Shown: positions 17,463 to 25,601 of the stretch, in pieces
Numbering within the stretch: the first letter of the stretch is position 1
Layout: the number at the start of each line of letters is the position of its first letter
DNA from: Peptococcaceae bacterium CEB3
GTDB taxonomy: Bacteria; Bacillota; Desulfitobacteriia; Desulfitobacteriales; Desulfitobacteriaceae
Length of the DNA stretch: 64,000 bases
Reading direction: 5' to 3'
NCBI GenBank assembly: GCA_001029295.1
Contig: LDXJ01000062.1
Span: 310,001-374,000 of the forward strand
Position numbers and translations under genes: made by a program
The notes under the pieces: model-generated
Databases searched by the model: none
What the model was told of the DNA's origin: nothing
Seen by the model: only the letters and a program-made list of their open reading frames with translations

Positions 17463-18236
17463 ATGTGGACAGACGAAGAAATCCAAAGTCGTATTCGGAG
17501 GGCAGTGGAGTGGCTGCGGGAGCAGGCCCTTCAAGCCCGAGCGCAAGGGCTGCTCGTCGGAATATCCGGCGGTGTTGATTCGGCAGTCGTGGCCGGTTTG
17601 TGCAAAAGGGCTTTTCCCGAGCATTCCTTGGCGGTGATTATGCCCGCCCAGTCCAATCCCAGGGACCGCGAGGATGCCTTGCTGGTGGCCAAAACACACG
17701 ACCTGTGCACTTTAGAGGTCGAATTGGCTAATGCCCACCGGCTGATCATGACCCAGGTCGAGGAAAGTCTAACGCGGGCGGGTTTAGAGGCACGGGGTCT
17801 CCGTACCTCTCAAGGGAATTTAAAGGCACGCCTGCGCATGTCCACCCTCTACGCAGTGGCCAATGCTTTAAACTATTTGGTGGTTGGGACCGACAATGCT
17901 CCGGAAAGTTATACCGGGTACTTTACCAAGTACGGGGACGGAGGGGTGGATGTTCTGCCCATCAGTTCTTTGACAAAAAGTGAGGTACGGGTCTGGGCGA
18001 AAGCTTTGGGACTTCCGGACGAAATTAGCGAAAGAACTCCCAGCGCGGGACTTTGGGCCGGGCAAACAGATGAAAAGGAAATGGGCCTCACTTACGACGA
18101 GCTTGACCGCTATTTGCTGGGGGGAGAGGTTAAGGCGGACGTGCGGGAGCGTATCGAAGCCCTGCACCGGGCGAGTGAGCACAAGCGCCACCTGCCGCCC
18201 AGCTTGGAGCTGCCCCGCCCGGAGAGTCTGGTTTAG
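17463..18236 (+). CDS. nadE: NH3-dependent NAD synthetase
   Basis: Last step of NAD synthesis: amidates nicotinate adenine dinucleotide using ammonia and ATP. 257 residues with no glutaminase domain, so it uses free ammonia. PP-loop motif GISGGVDSAV near residue 33; NLKARLRMSTLYAVAN and VVGTDNAPESYTGYFTKYGD are characteristic. ATG 17463 has AGGGAGGG upstream. Only two bases separate its stop from the next start, so the following HAD gene is translationally linked. Confidence 0.95.
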   Translation: MWTDEEIQSRIRRAVEWLREQALQARAQGLLVGISGGVDSAVVAGLCKRAFPEHSLAVIMPAQSNPRDREDALLVAKTHDLCTLEVELANAHRLIMTQVEESLTRAGLEARGLRTSQGNLKARLRMSTLYAVANALNYLVVGTDNAPESYTGYFTKYGDGGVDVLPISSLTKSEVRVWAKALGLPDEISERTPSAGLWAGQTDEKEMGLTYDELDRYLLGGEVKADVRERIEALHRASEHKRHLPPSLELPRPESLV

Positions 18237-18238
18237 GG

Positions 18239-18796
18239 ATGCGGATAGGGGTGGATATCGACGGAGTGGTGTCTGACAGTTATCCGGCTTGGTTGCAGGA
18301 ACTGAATCGGCATTATGGCAAAAACATTACAGTGTTGGAAGACTATGAGATGCACTTGGTGTTTGATGTTCCCTGGGATGACATGAATGATTTCTTCGTT
18401 GAAAATGTCGACCGTCTTCTCAGTATGCCGAGACCCGTGCCGGGTGCCAAAGAGGGGATTGAAAGGCTGCGCCGGGAAGGGCATGAAGTGATCTTCGTCA
18501 CGGCCCGTCGTCCGGAAGAAGAGAAAGTGACCCTTAAGTGGCTGGAGAAATATGAGATACCCCATGAGACCGTTCTTTTCAGCGGTTTCAAAAGCAAGGT
18601 GGATCTGGTCAAACAGTGGAAACTGGAAGCCTTTGTCGAAGACCACTTAGCCAACGCCCTGGGAATCTCCGCGTTCGGCGTACCGGTCTTCCTCCTGGCG
18701 ACCACTTACAACCGAGGGAAACTCCCGGCGGGGGTTACCCGCTGTGCGACCTGGGCGGAGATAGTGGCGCTGCTGAGACACCTGGCTTGCCGCTAA
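18239..18796 (+). CDS. HAD-family 5'(3')-deoxyribonucleotidase-like phosphatase
   Basis: 185 residues with the HAD motifs: VDIDGVVSDSY (nucleophile Asp and acid Asp), IFVTARRPEEE (motif II Thr), FKSKVDLV (motif III Lys) and VEDHLANA (motif IV Asp). Size and layout match the NT5C/YorS-type nucleotidases that remove phosphate from (deoxy)nucleotides; the substrate is not readable. It starts two bases after nadE, so nucleotide or NAD-metabolite housekeeping is plausible. Its stop codon overlaps that of the convergent murC (shared TA at 18794-18795). Confidence 0.8.
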   Translation: MRIGVDIDGVVSDSYPAWLQELNRHYGKNITVLEDYEMHLVFDVPWDDMNDFFVENVDRLLSMPRPVPGAKEGIERLRREGHEVIFVTARRPEEEKVTLKWLEKYEIPHETVLFSGFKSKVDLVKQWKLEAFVEDHLANALGISAFGVPVFLLATTYNRGKLPAGVTRCATWAEIVALLRHLACR

Positions 18797-20178
18797 CAGA
18801 CCAGACCCTGGCCAACCTTGTAAATGTCTCCCGCTCCCAGAGTGAGGACGAGGTCTTCGGGGGAAAGGGTCTGGGAAAGATAATTCTTGATGTCTTCCAA
18901 GGTTCCGATATAGCGGGCTTGTTTACCCTGTTGTTGAATCAGATCAGCCAAAGACGCGGCCGAGATGGTATGCAGATCTTGCTCTCTGGCGGAAGCGAAG
19001 ATTTCGGCAACCACCACTTCATCGGCCGCTTGGAAGGCCTCTGAGAACTCCCGCAGCAATTTTTCCGTGCGGCTGAACGTATGGGGCTGGAAAATAGCCC
19101 GGATACGGCGGTCTGGGAAGGAAAGACGGGCCCCTTCCAGGGTGCTGCGGATCTCGGTGGGATGATGGGCATAGTCATCCATGATTAAGGCCCCGTCGCG
19201 GATACCCAGCTGCTCAAAGCGGCGTTTGGTGCCGGTGAAAGTGCTCAGGCCGGTGAAGATTTCCTGCGCGGGAATTCCAATCTCCTGACAAAAGGCAATG
19301 GCGGCCAAGGCATTGAGAATGTTGTGCCGGCCCGACACGTGCAGGCTGAGGTCCCCGGCGTATTGACCGTGAATGAAGATTTTCATGGCACTTCCCTGGT
19401 TTTTGAAGGTGATATCGGTGGCCCTGACATCCGCTTCCGGCGTGAAGCCGAAGGTCGTGATGGGGGCCTGGCCGTGAATAAGAGAACGGTTGGGATCTTC
19501 GTCCAGAATGAAAATATGCCCGTGAGGGGGGACTTTGGCGGCGAAAGTGGCAAAAGCCTGTACGACGTCGGCCAAATCCGCAAAATAGTCAGGATGGTCG
19601 AATTCCATGTTAAGGATAATCAAGAACTCGGGAGAATAATTCAAGAAGTGGCGGCGGTATTCACAGGACTCCGCCAAAAAAAGATCTCCGTGCCCGGCGC
19701 GGGCGTTGCCGCCGATGCCGGGAACATCACTGCCGACGATGACGGTGGGATCTAACCCCGCTTGAATGAGTACCAACGCTATCATGGCGGTTGTGGTCGT
19801 TTTGCCGTGAGTGCCGGAAACGGCGATACCGCGCTTTTTGGTCATTAAACGCCCCAGATACTGCGGATAGGTGAGGACGGGAATATTAAGCTCCCGCGCT
19901 CGGGCAATTTCGGGGTGTTTTTCCGTATAAGCCGCAGAGGCGACGAGGAGATTGGCCTTTTCCACATTTTCGGGGGCGAAAGGCAAGACGGAAATATGTG
20001 CCCTTTCCAAGACACTGTCCGTAAAAAACCTTTCTGACACATCTGAACCGGTGACGGTGGCTCCGTCCACTTTTTCCGCAACTTGGGCCAAGGCACTCAT
20101 GCCGGTTCCCTTGACACCCACAAAATGGATATGTAATGACAAGATTTCATCTTCCTTCCCAGTCGTTGAGTCATTCAT
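18793..20178 (-). CDS. murC: UDP-N-acetylmuramate--L-alanine ligase
   Basis: First amino-acid addition in peptidoglycan precursor synthesis; cytoplasmic Mur ligase. About 461 residues. The N-terminal UDP-binding loop HFVGVKGTGMSALAQ, the ATP P-loop VSGTHGKTTTTAM, the central ESCEYRRHFLNYSPEF and NMEFDHPDYF, and the C-terminal MDDYAHHPTEI are clear. The start is uncertain: ATG 20178 has only a weak AGGG. A TTG at 20142 lies 11 nt after GGAAGG and gives the shorter, family-like N-terminus SLHIHFVGV. Outside the usual dcw cluster and convergent with the HAD gene. An extended-type TATAAT lies upstream (20323-20318 on this strand). Confidence 0.93.
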   Translation of the reverse strand: MNDSTTGKEDEILSLHIHFVGVKGTGMSALAQVAEKVDGATVTGSDVSERFFTDSVLERAHISVLPFAPENVEKANLLVASAAYTEKHPEIARARELNIPVLTYPQYLGRLMTKKRGIAVSGTHGKTTTTAMIALVLIQAGLDPTVIVGSDVPGIGGNARAGHGDLFLAESCEYRRHFLNYSPEFLIILNMEFDHPDYFADLADVVQAFATFAAKVPPHGHIFILDEDPNRSLIHGQAPITTFGFTPEADVRATDITFKNQGSAMKIFIHGQYAGDLSLHVSGRHNILNALAAIAFCQEIGIPAQEIFTGLSTFTGTKRRFEQLGIRDGALIMDDYAHHPTEIRSTLEGARLSFPDRRIRAIFQPHTFSRTEKLLREFSEAFQAADEVVVAEIFASAREQDLHTISAASLADLIQQQGKQARYIGTLEDIKNYLSQTLSPEDLVLTLGAGDIYKVGQGLVC

Positions 20179-20489
20179 CAAAGAAAATATCCCTACATCA
20201 TATTCTCGAACCGAAAAGACAGGGGATGAACCCTAGCCTGATACGCATGAATACGGGTCAATAACCCTCACGCAAATTACACTAGAACATCACTGTGACA
20301 CTTGAAACCTACTTTACATTATACCCAATCTGTTCAAAAAAGGTATCATGGGTTTAAAGGAAATTTTCCCCTTAAGCGGTGTTCCGGAAGGGAAGGGTGG
20401 GCGCTAAGGGGGTTGTGAAACATGTGAAACATTTAGCGACGGAAAATCGACCGTTGGGGGCCCGGTTTTCGCAATTGAGGGAAAATTCC

Positions 20490-20518
20490 TTGGGTCCATA
20501 AGATGCAGGCGCTATAAT
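20490..20518 (+). promoter_or_regulatory. Promoter of the stand-alone acyl-CoA-synthetase C-domain gene
   Basis: TTGGGT (20490-20495), 17-bp spacer, TATAAT (20513-20518), 35 bp before the start codon. The rest of the 375-bp murC-to-20554 gap shows only the murC -10 candidate. Confidence 0.6.
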
Positions 20519-20553
20519 GATGTCAGAAAATAAAATCTAAGGTGGGGTTTGAG

Positions 20554-20937
20554 ATGGGAGTGTGTTCTTTGAGGGCTGTGCAGGAGGAGATGGGCTTAAT
20601 TGACGGCCGGCAAAGGGATGGGATTGTTGTGGACCGCCAATTCGTCAGCTATTTCCTAATCGAGTCGGCTCTTCTGGAGTACCCCGGTGTAATCGAAGCG
20701 GGTGCCGTTTCTGATTGTGTCGACCGGCAGGATCCCGCGGAAAGCCAGGTATTGAGGATCTTCCTTTCCTTAGATGACAGTGTGAAAGTGGATTTTGAGG
20801 CCCTGCAAGAAGGGGTCAAGGAATATATTCGCCGGAAGTTCGGGTTTAAAGGCCCGATCATCGTCCGGGAACGGGAGAAGTTGCCCATGACGCGCTCCGG
20901 AAAGATTATGCGCACGATTCTTAAGGAATGGAGTTAG
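20554..20937 (+). CDS. Stand-alone AMP-binding-enzyme C-terminal domain
   Basis: 127 residues resembling only the small C-terminal lid of acetyl-/acyl-CoA synthetases: IEAGAVSDCVDRQDPAESQV-type strand-loop, EYIRRKFGFKGPIIV, then the A10 motif LPMTRSGKIMRTIL with the catalytic (and acetylatable) Lys. The large nucleotide-binding domain is absent, and the gene has its own promoter, ribosome site (AAGGTGGG) and terminator, so it looks like a real small gene rather than a broken end. Function unknown; partner domain or regulatory decoy are guesses. Confidence 0.72.
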   Translation: MGVCSLRAVQEEMGLIDGRQRDGIVVDRQFVSYFLIESALLEYPGVIEAGAVSDCVDRQDPAESQVLRIFLSLDDSVKVDFEALQEGVKEYIRRKFGFKGPIIVREREKLPMTRSGKIMRTILKEWS

Positions 20938-20976
20938 CGAGGGCTTTTAGGAATGTGAAGAAAGGATGCCGGTGCA

Positions 20977-21004
20977 GGCAGGGTCGACGGCCCTGTCTTT
21001 TTGT
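20977..21004 (+). terminator. Terminator after the small acyl-CoA-synthetase-like gene
   Basis: Short hairpin GGCAGGG / CCCTGTC followed by TTTTTG. The 230 bp from here to the next gene show only a short direct repeat (CCCACGAATGA, twice near 21190-21213). Confidence 0.6.
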
Positions 21005-21233
21005 TTGGACGAAAATCAAAGTCGGGCTGCCGGCGGAACTTCCTGGCCCCTAAAACGTCTGCGGTTTCTGTGAGGTGGCAGGGATGCGGCAGAATTATCT
21101 TCCCCTGACCGGGGCAGAATAAGAATCACCGAAGAGCGAGCCCCAGCCAAAGCGGAAACAGGGGCAAGAACAACTGCACGGATGAAAACCCACGAATGAG
21201 AACCCACGAATGACAACAAAGGAGAGTCGCGCC

Positions 21234-22634
21234 ATGCTGACACAAAGTGATGATTTATTAGAGCATACGGTTAAGAGGCTGGGCCTGGCCGCCTTGGGCG
21301 CGGCCGGCCTTTATTTGTTGAGCAGGATGGTCTTCAAGAGGCTGGTAACACAGAGTGCTTCCAAAATTTTGCGCGAGCCTTATGACAGGAACATTTTTGA
21401 AACCTATGCTATGACCAGCCGCGTTAACCCTATGATCATGGTGGACACAAACCTGCGGGCCGAGTCCGGACAGGCAGTCATGAGTTTTGGTACCCCATTT
21501 CCAATGCCCGCTTTCGAAGGAATACGCTTCAATACCGCCCAGCTGCACCGTTTTTCCACCCCTCAGGATGTGGAGGTAGATACTACCTTGGTATTAGGCA
21601 AACAGGCGGCCAAACCCTTGAAACTGGACATCCCGATCCTGATCACCGGCATGGCTTTCGGCAACGGTCTCAGTAAACAGGCAAAGCTCGCTCTGGCGGA
21701 AGCCGCTACCCTGGCGGGGACTTCCACTAACAGTGGTGATGGACCCTTTAATGCCTGGGAGCGGGCGGCCGCCAAACACTATGTGGTACAGTACGGCCGC
21801 ACCAAATTCAACCGTGACCCGAAAATATTGCGCCAGGCCGATATGATCGAGATCCAGTTCGGCCACTGCGGCTGGGTTGGGCTCGGCAGTAAATACGCCT
21901 GGAAAGAGTTTACACCCGAACTTCGCAAAGCCTTCGAACTCAAGCGCGGGGAGGACCTGGTCTATCATGCCAATTTCCCCGAACTGTCGAAGCCGCAGGA
22001 TCTGGGCAGGCTGGTCTCTGACTTGCGGAAAATTACCGGGGGTGTGCCGATTGGAGTTAAGCTCACCTGCGGCAGCGATATTGAGCGCGACCTGGCTCTT
22101 ATCCTTGAGGCCGGCGTTGACGTGATCTCTCTCGACGGCGGCCAGGCCACATCCCACTGGTCCCCTGCGGCTATTCATGATAACTTTACGCTGCCCTCGG
22201 TATCCGGACTTTGTCGCGCCTCACGCTTCCTGGATAAGGAGAAAGTGCGTGACCGGGTTTCCCTGCTGGTTGGGGGAGGCTTGGAGACGCCGGGAGATTT
22301 TCTCAAGGCGCTCGCCCTCGGCGCTGACGGTGTATATATCGGCTTCATTGCCCTGGTTGCCCTGCTGCACAATCAGGAATTCAAGGCACTTCCATATGAA
22401 CCGCCGACCCAGCTCCTTTGGTATACGGGCAAATACAAGAATAAGTTCAATCACAAGGAAGGAGCCAAATACCTGGCCAATTATTTGCGGGCCTCGGCGG
22501 AAGAGATGCGGATGATGACCCGGGGCGTGGGCAAAAGCGCCCTGCGGGATGTTTCGCCCGAGGATTTGTTTGCGGTTGATGAAACGTCCGCCAAGATAGC
22601 TAATCTTCCCTTGCACTACCAATCGGCCCTTTGA
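21234..22634 (+). CDS. FMN-binding glutamate-synthase-like (GltB2) protein, membrane-anchored
   Basis: 466 residues. A hydrophobic segment near the N-terminus (LGLAALGAAGLYLLSRMVF) suggests a membrane anchor. The rest is the FMN-binding (beta/alpha)8 barrel of glutamate synthase: ILITGMAFGNGLSKQAKLAL, GTSTNSGDGPF, IGVKLTCGSDIERDL, ISLDGGQAT, LLVGGGLETPGDFLKALALG. The amidotransferase domain and partner subunits of true glutamate synthase are missing, so the reaction is unknown; family members are annotated as FMN-binding glutamate synthase family protein. ATG 21234 follows AAAGGAGAG and is preferred over ATG 21210. Confidence 0.85.
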   Translation: MLTQSDDLLEHTVKRLGLAALGAAGLYLLSRMVFKRLVTQSASKILREPYDRNIFETYAMTSRVNPMIMVDTNLRAESGQAVMSFGTPFPMPAFEGIRFNTAQLHRFSTPQDVEVDTTLVLGKQAAKPLKLDIPILITGMAFGNGLSKQAKLALAEAATLAGTSTNSGDGPFNAWERAAAKHYVVQYGRTKFNRDPKILRQADMIEIQFGHCGWVGLGSKYAWKEFTPELRKAFELKRGEDLVYHANFPELSKPQDLGRLVSDLRKITGGVPIGVKLTCGSDIERDLALILEAGVDVISLDGGQATSHWSPAAIHDNFTLPSVSGLCRASRFLDKEKVRDRVSLLVGGGLETPGDFLKALALGADGVYIGFIALVALLHNQEFKALPYEPPTQLLWYTGKYKNKFNHKEGAKYLANYLRASAEEMRMMTRGVGKSALRDVSPEDLFAVDETSAKIANLPLHYQSAL

Positions 22635-22737
22635 AAACCCCATCTGCCCAACACCGGGCAAGCCCGCCAAGACCCATCGCCTCCTCAAAAATCGGTTAGC
22701 CTTTGACCCCGTTGTTGATTTTAAGCACGCAGTTCGG

Positions 22738-22767
22738 TTGTAGTTTCCGGCCGGTTTAAGTTAAAAT
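22738..22767 (+). promoter_or_regulatory. Probable promoter of the cyclophilin lipoprotein gene
   Basis: TTGTAG (22738-22743), 18-bp spacer, TAAAAT (22762-22767). Moderate match; about 115 bp before the start codon. The rest of the 250-bp gap shows no other feature. Confidence 0.4.
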
Positions 22768-22884
22768 ATAAGGGGAAACAGGGGAACCTCATGTCCCGTT
22801 CGGCAGTCAGGGGAAGCGGTCTGTCGGCAGCCGGAGGGGCGTCGGGAATTACCGAAGGCGTTTTACCGTTGGGGAGGGTGGTCG

Positions 22885-23565
22885 ATGAGGTATTCCAGGA
22901 TTCTGGGCTTGATGCTTGCTTCTACAGTTCTGGCGGCCGGGCTCGGCGGCTGTGGCCAACAATTCCCCGGGGCAGCGGCGGGGCAGACGGTTAAAAAAAC
23001 GGAAAGCGGTGGTACCAAAGTGGAAAGCAGCCAGACGAAAGATCCGAAAGATCCGATCGTAACGATTGAAATGGAGAACGGGGGTGTTATCAAGATCGAA
23101 CTCTATCCTAAGACCGCCCCGAACACGGTTAAGAACTTTATTTCCCTGGTGCAGAAGGGTTTTTACAACGGGTTGATCTTTCATCGGGTCATCCCGGGGT
23201 TCATGATTCAGGGTGGAGATCCGCAAGGAAACGGTATGGGTGGCCCCGGCTATTCGATCAAGGGGGAATTTGCCGCCAACGGTTTTGACAACCCCCTAGA
23301 ACACACGCGTGGTGTGATTTCCATGGCCAGAAGCAGCAATCCCAACAGTGCGGGTTCACAGTTCTTTATCATGGTGGGGGATGCCTCTTACTTAGATGGG
23401 CAATACGCGGCTTTCGGCAAAGTGATTGAAGGCATGAATGTAGTGGACCAGATTGCCAATGTGCCCCGGGATGGCTCGGACAAGCCCTTGCAGCCGCAAA
23501 CAATGAAGACGGTGACGGTCGACACGTTCGGCGTCAACTACGGGCCCCCGGAGATCATTAAATAG
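22885..23565 (+). CDS. Lipoprotein peptidyl-prolyl cis-trans isomerase (cyclophilin)
   Basis: Folds exported proteins at the outer face of the membrane. 226 residues: a lipoprotein signal with lipobox LGGC (Cys23), a short linker, then a bacterial cyclophilin domain from about residue 55 with FISLVQKGFYNGLIFHRVIP, MIQGGDPQGNGMGGPGYSIKGEF, SAGSQFFIM and AAFGKVIEGMNVVDQI. The catalytic Arg of FHRV is present. ATG 22885 follows GGGGAGGGTGG. A strong terminator follows, so it is probably transcribed alone. Confidence 0.93.
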   Translation: MRYSRILGLMLASTVLAAGLGGCGQQFPGAAAGQTVKKTESGGTKVESSQTKDPKDPIVTIEMENGGVIKIELYPKTAPNTVKNFISLVQKGFYNGLIFHRVIPGFMIQGGDPQGNGMGGPGYSIKGEFAANGFDNPLEHTRGVISMARSSNPNSAGSQFFIMVGDASYLDGQYAAFGKVIEGMNVVDQIANVPRDGSDKPLQPQTMKTVTVDTFGVNYGPPEIIK

Positions 23566-23631
23566 ACGTGAAATAGTTACGAGACAGTTACCGGACAGTT
23601 GCAAAATAGTTGCGGAGACGCAACGAACTTA

Positions 23632-23669
23632 ACGGCCGACCTGTGGAATGTCAAGGTCGGTCGTTTTTT
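23632..23669 (+). terminator. Rho-independent terminator after the cyclophilin gene
   Basis: 10-bp stem ACGGCCGACC / GGTCGGTCGT (one G-T wobble) with a 13-nt loop, then TTTTTT. Confidence 0.88.
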
Positions 23670-23741
23670 GGCTTGCGTATGTGGCAAGCCTCTGAACAAG
23701 CATAACAAGGTGCGCGAAAGTGGCAGAAGTGTGCATGTCTA

Positions 23742-23804
23742 TGTGGATAAGGTGTGAATTTTGTGGATAAACCTGTGGGAATAATGTGCGGACCCTGTGG
23801 ATAA
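23742..23804 (+). other. DnaA-box-like cluster downstream of the cyclophilin gene
   Basis: Three exact TGTGGATAA 9-mers in the same orientation at 23742-23750, 23762-23770 and 23796-23804, with a degenerate TGTGGGAAT between. The surroundings hold no dnaA, dnaN or recF, so this is not oriC. Confidence 0.6.
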
Positions 23805-23810
23805 CAAGCG

Positions 23811-23845
23811 AGTGAACTCGTTCAGCTTAAGCTGAGCCGTTCACT
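23811..23845 (-). repeat. Interspersed palindromic element, copy 2 of 3
   Basis: AGTGAAC and GTTCACT arms (23811-23817, 23839-23845) flank the perfect palindrome TCAGCTTAAGCTGA (23822-23835). On the minus strand it matches the element after argG and that at 26984. It sits 15 bp past the 3' end of the next minus-strand gene. Confidence 0.7.
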
Positions 23846-23860
23846 GAAGTGCACAGTCGG

Positions 23861-24139
23861 TTACTCCACCGTGCCACGAATTTCGGAAACCAGGCGGACC
23901 GGGATCTGACGCTTGGCCGCTTCTTCAAAGGCAGCGACCAGAAACATCTGGGCGACGCGAAAACTCTCGAATAGGCCGAGAGGTTCCTGCGGGTCTTGAT
24001 CAATCCAAGCCAGCCAGCCTTTGGAGGTCTGGGCGACATAATAATTTACCCCATGGTCATAAATGATCGAATTGCTGGCGTTTTTCAGTTTTTCCAGAGA
24101 ATCAAAGCCGTAGTCCGAAGGCCAAAAGTTTTCAACCAC
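23861..24139 (-). CDS. Conserved-looking small protein of unknown function
   Basis: 92 residues, soluble, acidic, beginning VENFWPSDYGFDSLEKLKNA with a Trp-rich centre (SKGWLAWIDQDPQEP) and a helical C-terminal half. No family recognised. Start GTG 24139 is 8 nt after AAAGGAAG; an ATG inside that site opens a different, non-coding-looking frame. Downstream (3') are the palindromic element and the DnaA-box cluster. Confidence 0.6.
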   Translation of the reverse strand: MVENFWPSDYGFDSLEKLKNASNSIIYDHGVNYYVAQTSKGWLAWIDQDPQEPLGLFESFRVAQMFLVAAFEEAAKRQIPVRLVSEIRGTVE

Positions 24140-24268
24140 TTGCTCATCTTCCTTTCACCGCTAGTTTTCCCAGAATCGGCGAAAGTTTTCACGTCGAGGG
24201 AAAAAAGCCGGAAAGAAAGATTCGGTCCCGACTCAAAGGGTTTATGGTGTGCCTTTCTTTTTCCTGAC

Positions 24269-24297
24269 TTGAATCCAACTTTGGCATGCGGTATAAT
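24269..24297 (+). promoter_or_regulatory. Promoter of the decayed-locus antitoxin RNA
   Basis: TTGAAT (24269-24274), 17-bp spacer, TATAAT (24292-24297). It points into a 130-bp noncoding unit ending at a strong two-way terminator. Confidence 0.65.
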
Positions 24298-24303
24298 CAA
24301 GAC

Positions 24304-24435
24304 AGAACATGGTATAAATAGTAAAGGCCAGGATGTTATGAGCATCCCAGCCCGCACAACTGGGCCGCTGTGAGCGACCGCATAGGGTTTCCGAAAAAGT
24401 AGCTTTTCCTACCAGGGTGGGGCTACTTTTTCGTT
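24304..24435 (+). ncRNA. Candidate antitoxin-type sRNA, copy 1 (decayed TA locus)
   Basis: Begins about 7 nt after a consensus promoter, contains an internal hairpin (CAGGATG / CATCCCAG) and GCACAACT, and ends in the perfect 12-bp stem CGAAAAAGTAGC / GCTACTTTTTCG (24392-24433). The order promoter, hairpin, GCACAACT, GTAGC/GCTAC terminator is the same as in the intact locus at 26 kb. No reading frame. The opposing toxin frame is truncated, so this RNA may now have no target here. Confidence 0.55.
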
Positions 24436-24482
24436 TGCGTCATATCATGAGCAAACTTGAGTATCGCAACGACAAGTGTATT
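24423..24482 (-). pseudogene. Truncated holin-like toxin remnant
   Basis: On the minus strand the 19 codons after the stop of the zinc-finger-like gene read TLVVAILKFAHDMTQTKK and a stop within the terminator stem. TLVVAIL plus a basic tail matches the C-terminal half of small holin-like toxins (compare the intact gene at 26119). The N-terminal half and ribosome site are missing, replaced by the end of the neighbouring gene. Confidence 0.5.
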
Positions 24483-24779
24483 CTAGTAGTTGGGATTTAG
24501 CCAAAAGCGCACAAAGCGGATCAATGTTTCACCTTCGGGTGTGAGCAACTTGCCGCGGCCATGACATTCTTGGCAGAGAAAAAACATGGGTTCGGAAGGT
24601 TCTGGCGGCAGCATTTCCGCGGCAATGTCTGACGGCCCGTCCGCGGTCCGGGTGCGGGTGCGGAACAGGTCCTTCATGTTTTCCTGCACCCTCCAAAACT
24701 GTGCCCAACTGGGGTTCTCTATCCGGCCCTGACCTTGGCACACAGGGCATTTACGCTCCAAGCGGCCGAGCTCCAACAT
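24483..24779 (-). CDS. Small protein with two DnaJ-type zinc-finger motifs
   Basis: 98 residues. Two CxxCxGxG repeats are seen, CPVCQGQG near residue 10 and CQECHGRG near 69, as in the DnaJ cysteine-rich domain and similar small zinc proteins; with only two copies it would hold one zinc. No J-domain. ATG 24779 follows GAGGAGGG by 7 nt, so the in-frame upstream ATG is not used. Function unknown. The Cys motifs are separated by about 50 residues of Pro/Arg-rich sequence. Confidence 0.65.
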   Translation of the reverse strand: MLELGRLERKCPVCQGQGRIENPSWAQFWRVQENMKDLFRTRTRTADGPSDIAAEMLPPEPSEPMFFLCQECHGRGKLLTPEGETLIRFVRFWLNPNY

Positions 24780-25068
24780 GTGCGATCCCTCCTCGATTTT
24801 CGGGGCGAACCGGACAGTATTGTGGTCTCGCGGACAAGGCAACCGGCGTCCCGCTTGCACCCGCTGGCGGATGCATGCATATTTTCTAAATTATACGGAA
24901 AAAGGCAACAAAAGATTCTGGGTCTTTCGGGCAAGAAAACATTTCCTGGTCCTTTGGACGGGCCAAGGAGGTTGCTCATACCATCAACCCAGAACTGAAA
25001 TTCGCCTGTTGACCTGGAGCGGAAAAACTGGGATATTTAGTACAGCGAAATCTATACATACCTGGAGA

Positions 25069-25102
25069 AGAAGCAAGAAGCAAGAAGCAAGAAGCAAGAA
25101 GC
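25069..25102 (+). repeat. 7-bp tandem repeat (AAGCAAG)n
   Basis: About five copies of AAGCAAG in a row, upstream of the small membrane-protein gene. An 8-9 bp repeat of GTTACGAA follows at about 25147-25178. The 24860-25196 gap otherwise shows nothing. Confidence 0.75.
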
Positions 25103-25196
25103 TGGGATGCACTGGGATCCAGAGGATGGAACAAAGTTCAAAATTTTACAAAGTTACGAAGTTACGAAATTACGAAATGAGGGAGGGACACGGGAA

Positions 25197-25601
25197 ATGG
25201 GAAAGGAAGGTTTAGCCAAAGGCGAAATGAGAGAGGGAGGCTGGGGCAAGGGGATTGCCCGGGTGAACGACCTTGTGGCCGTACGGTCGACTTTGATTTT
25301 CGGTACAATGTGGATGTTTTACGCTTTTTTTGTTTACGGACTTCTGCCACTTATTCCGGCACTTAAACCCTATGAGTATTCGTTCTTTTACTGGTCCGGC
25401 TGGGTGCAGCTGTGGGCTCTGCCTTTGCTGATGGTCGGACAAAATGTCATCGGCCGGGCGGCGGAAGCAAGGGACCAGGAGACCCACGATGCTGTGATGG
25501 CGGAATTGGGCATCGTTAAGGAAGAACTGGCCCTGGCCAGGGAAGAGCGGGAGGAACTGAAGATTTTGCTGGCGGAACTTCACGCCAAGATCCCCGGCTG
25601 A
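25197..25601 (+). CDS. Small two-helix membrane protein with coiled-coil tail
   Basis: 134 residues. Two membrane segments (FGTMWMFYAFFVYGLLPLI, and WVQLWALPLLMVGQNVIG) are followed by a charged helix rich in E/R with heptad-like leucines (EELALAREEREELKILLAEL). The layout, including the GQNxxxRAAEARDQ bridge, recalls DUF1003-type proteins, but no firm family is claimed. ATG 25197 follows GGGAGGG. The last codons and stop lie in a 17-bp tandem repeat. Confidence 0.6.
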   Translation: MGKEGLAKGEMREGGWGKGIARVNDLVAVRSTLIFGTMWMFYAFFVYGLLPLIPALKPYEYSFFYWSGWVQLWALPLLMVGQNVIGRAAEARDQETHDAVMAELGIVKEELALAREEREELKILLAELHAKIPG

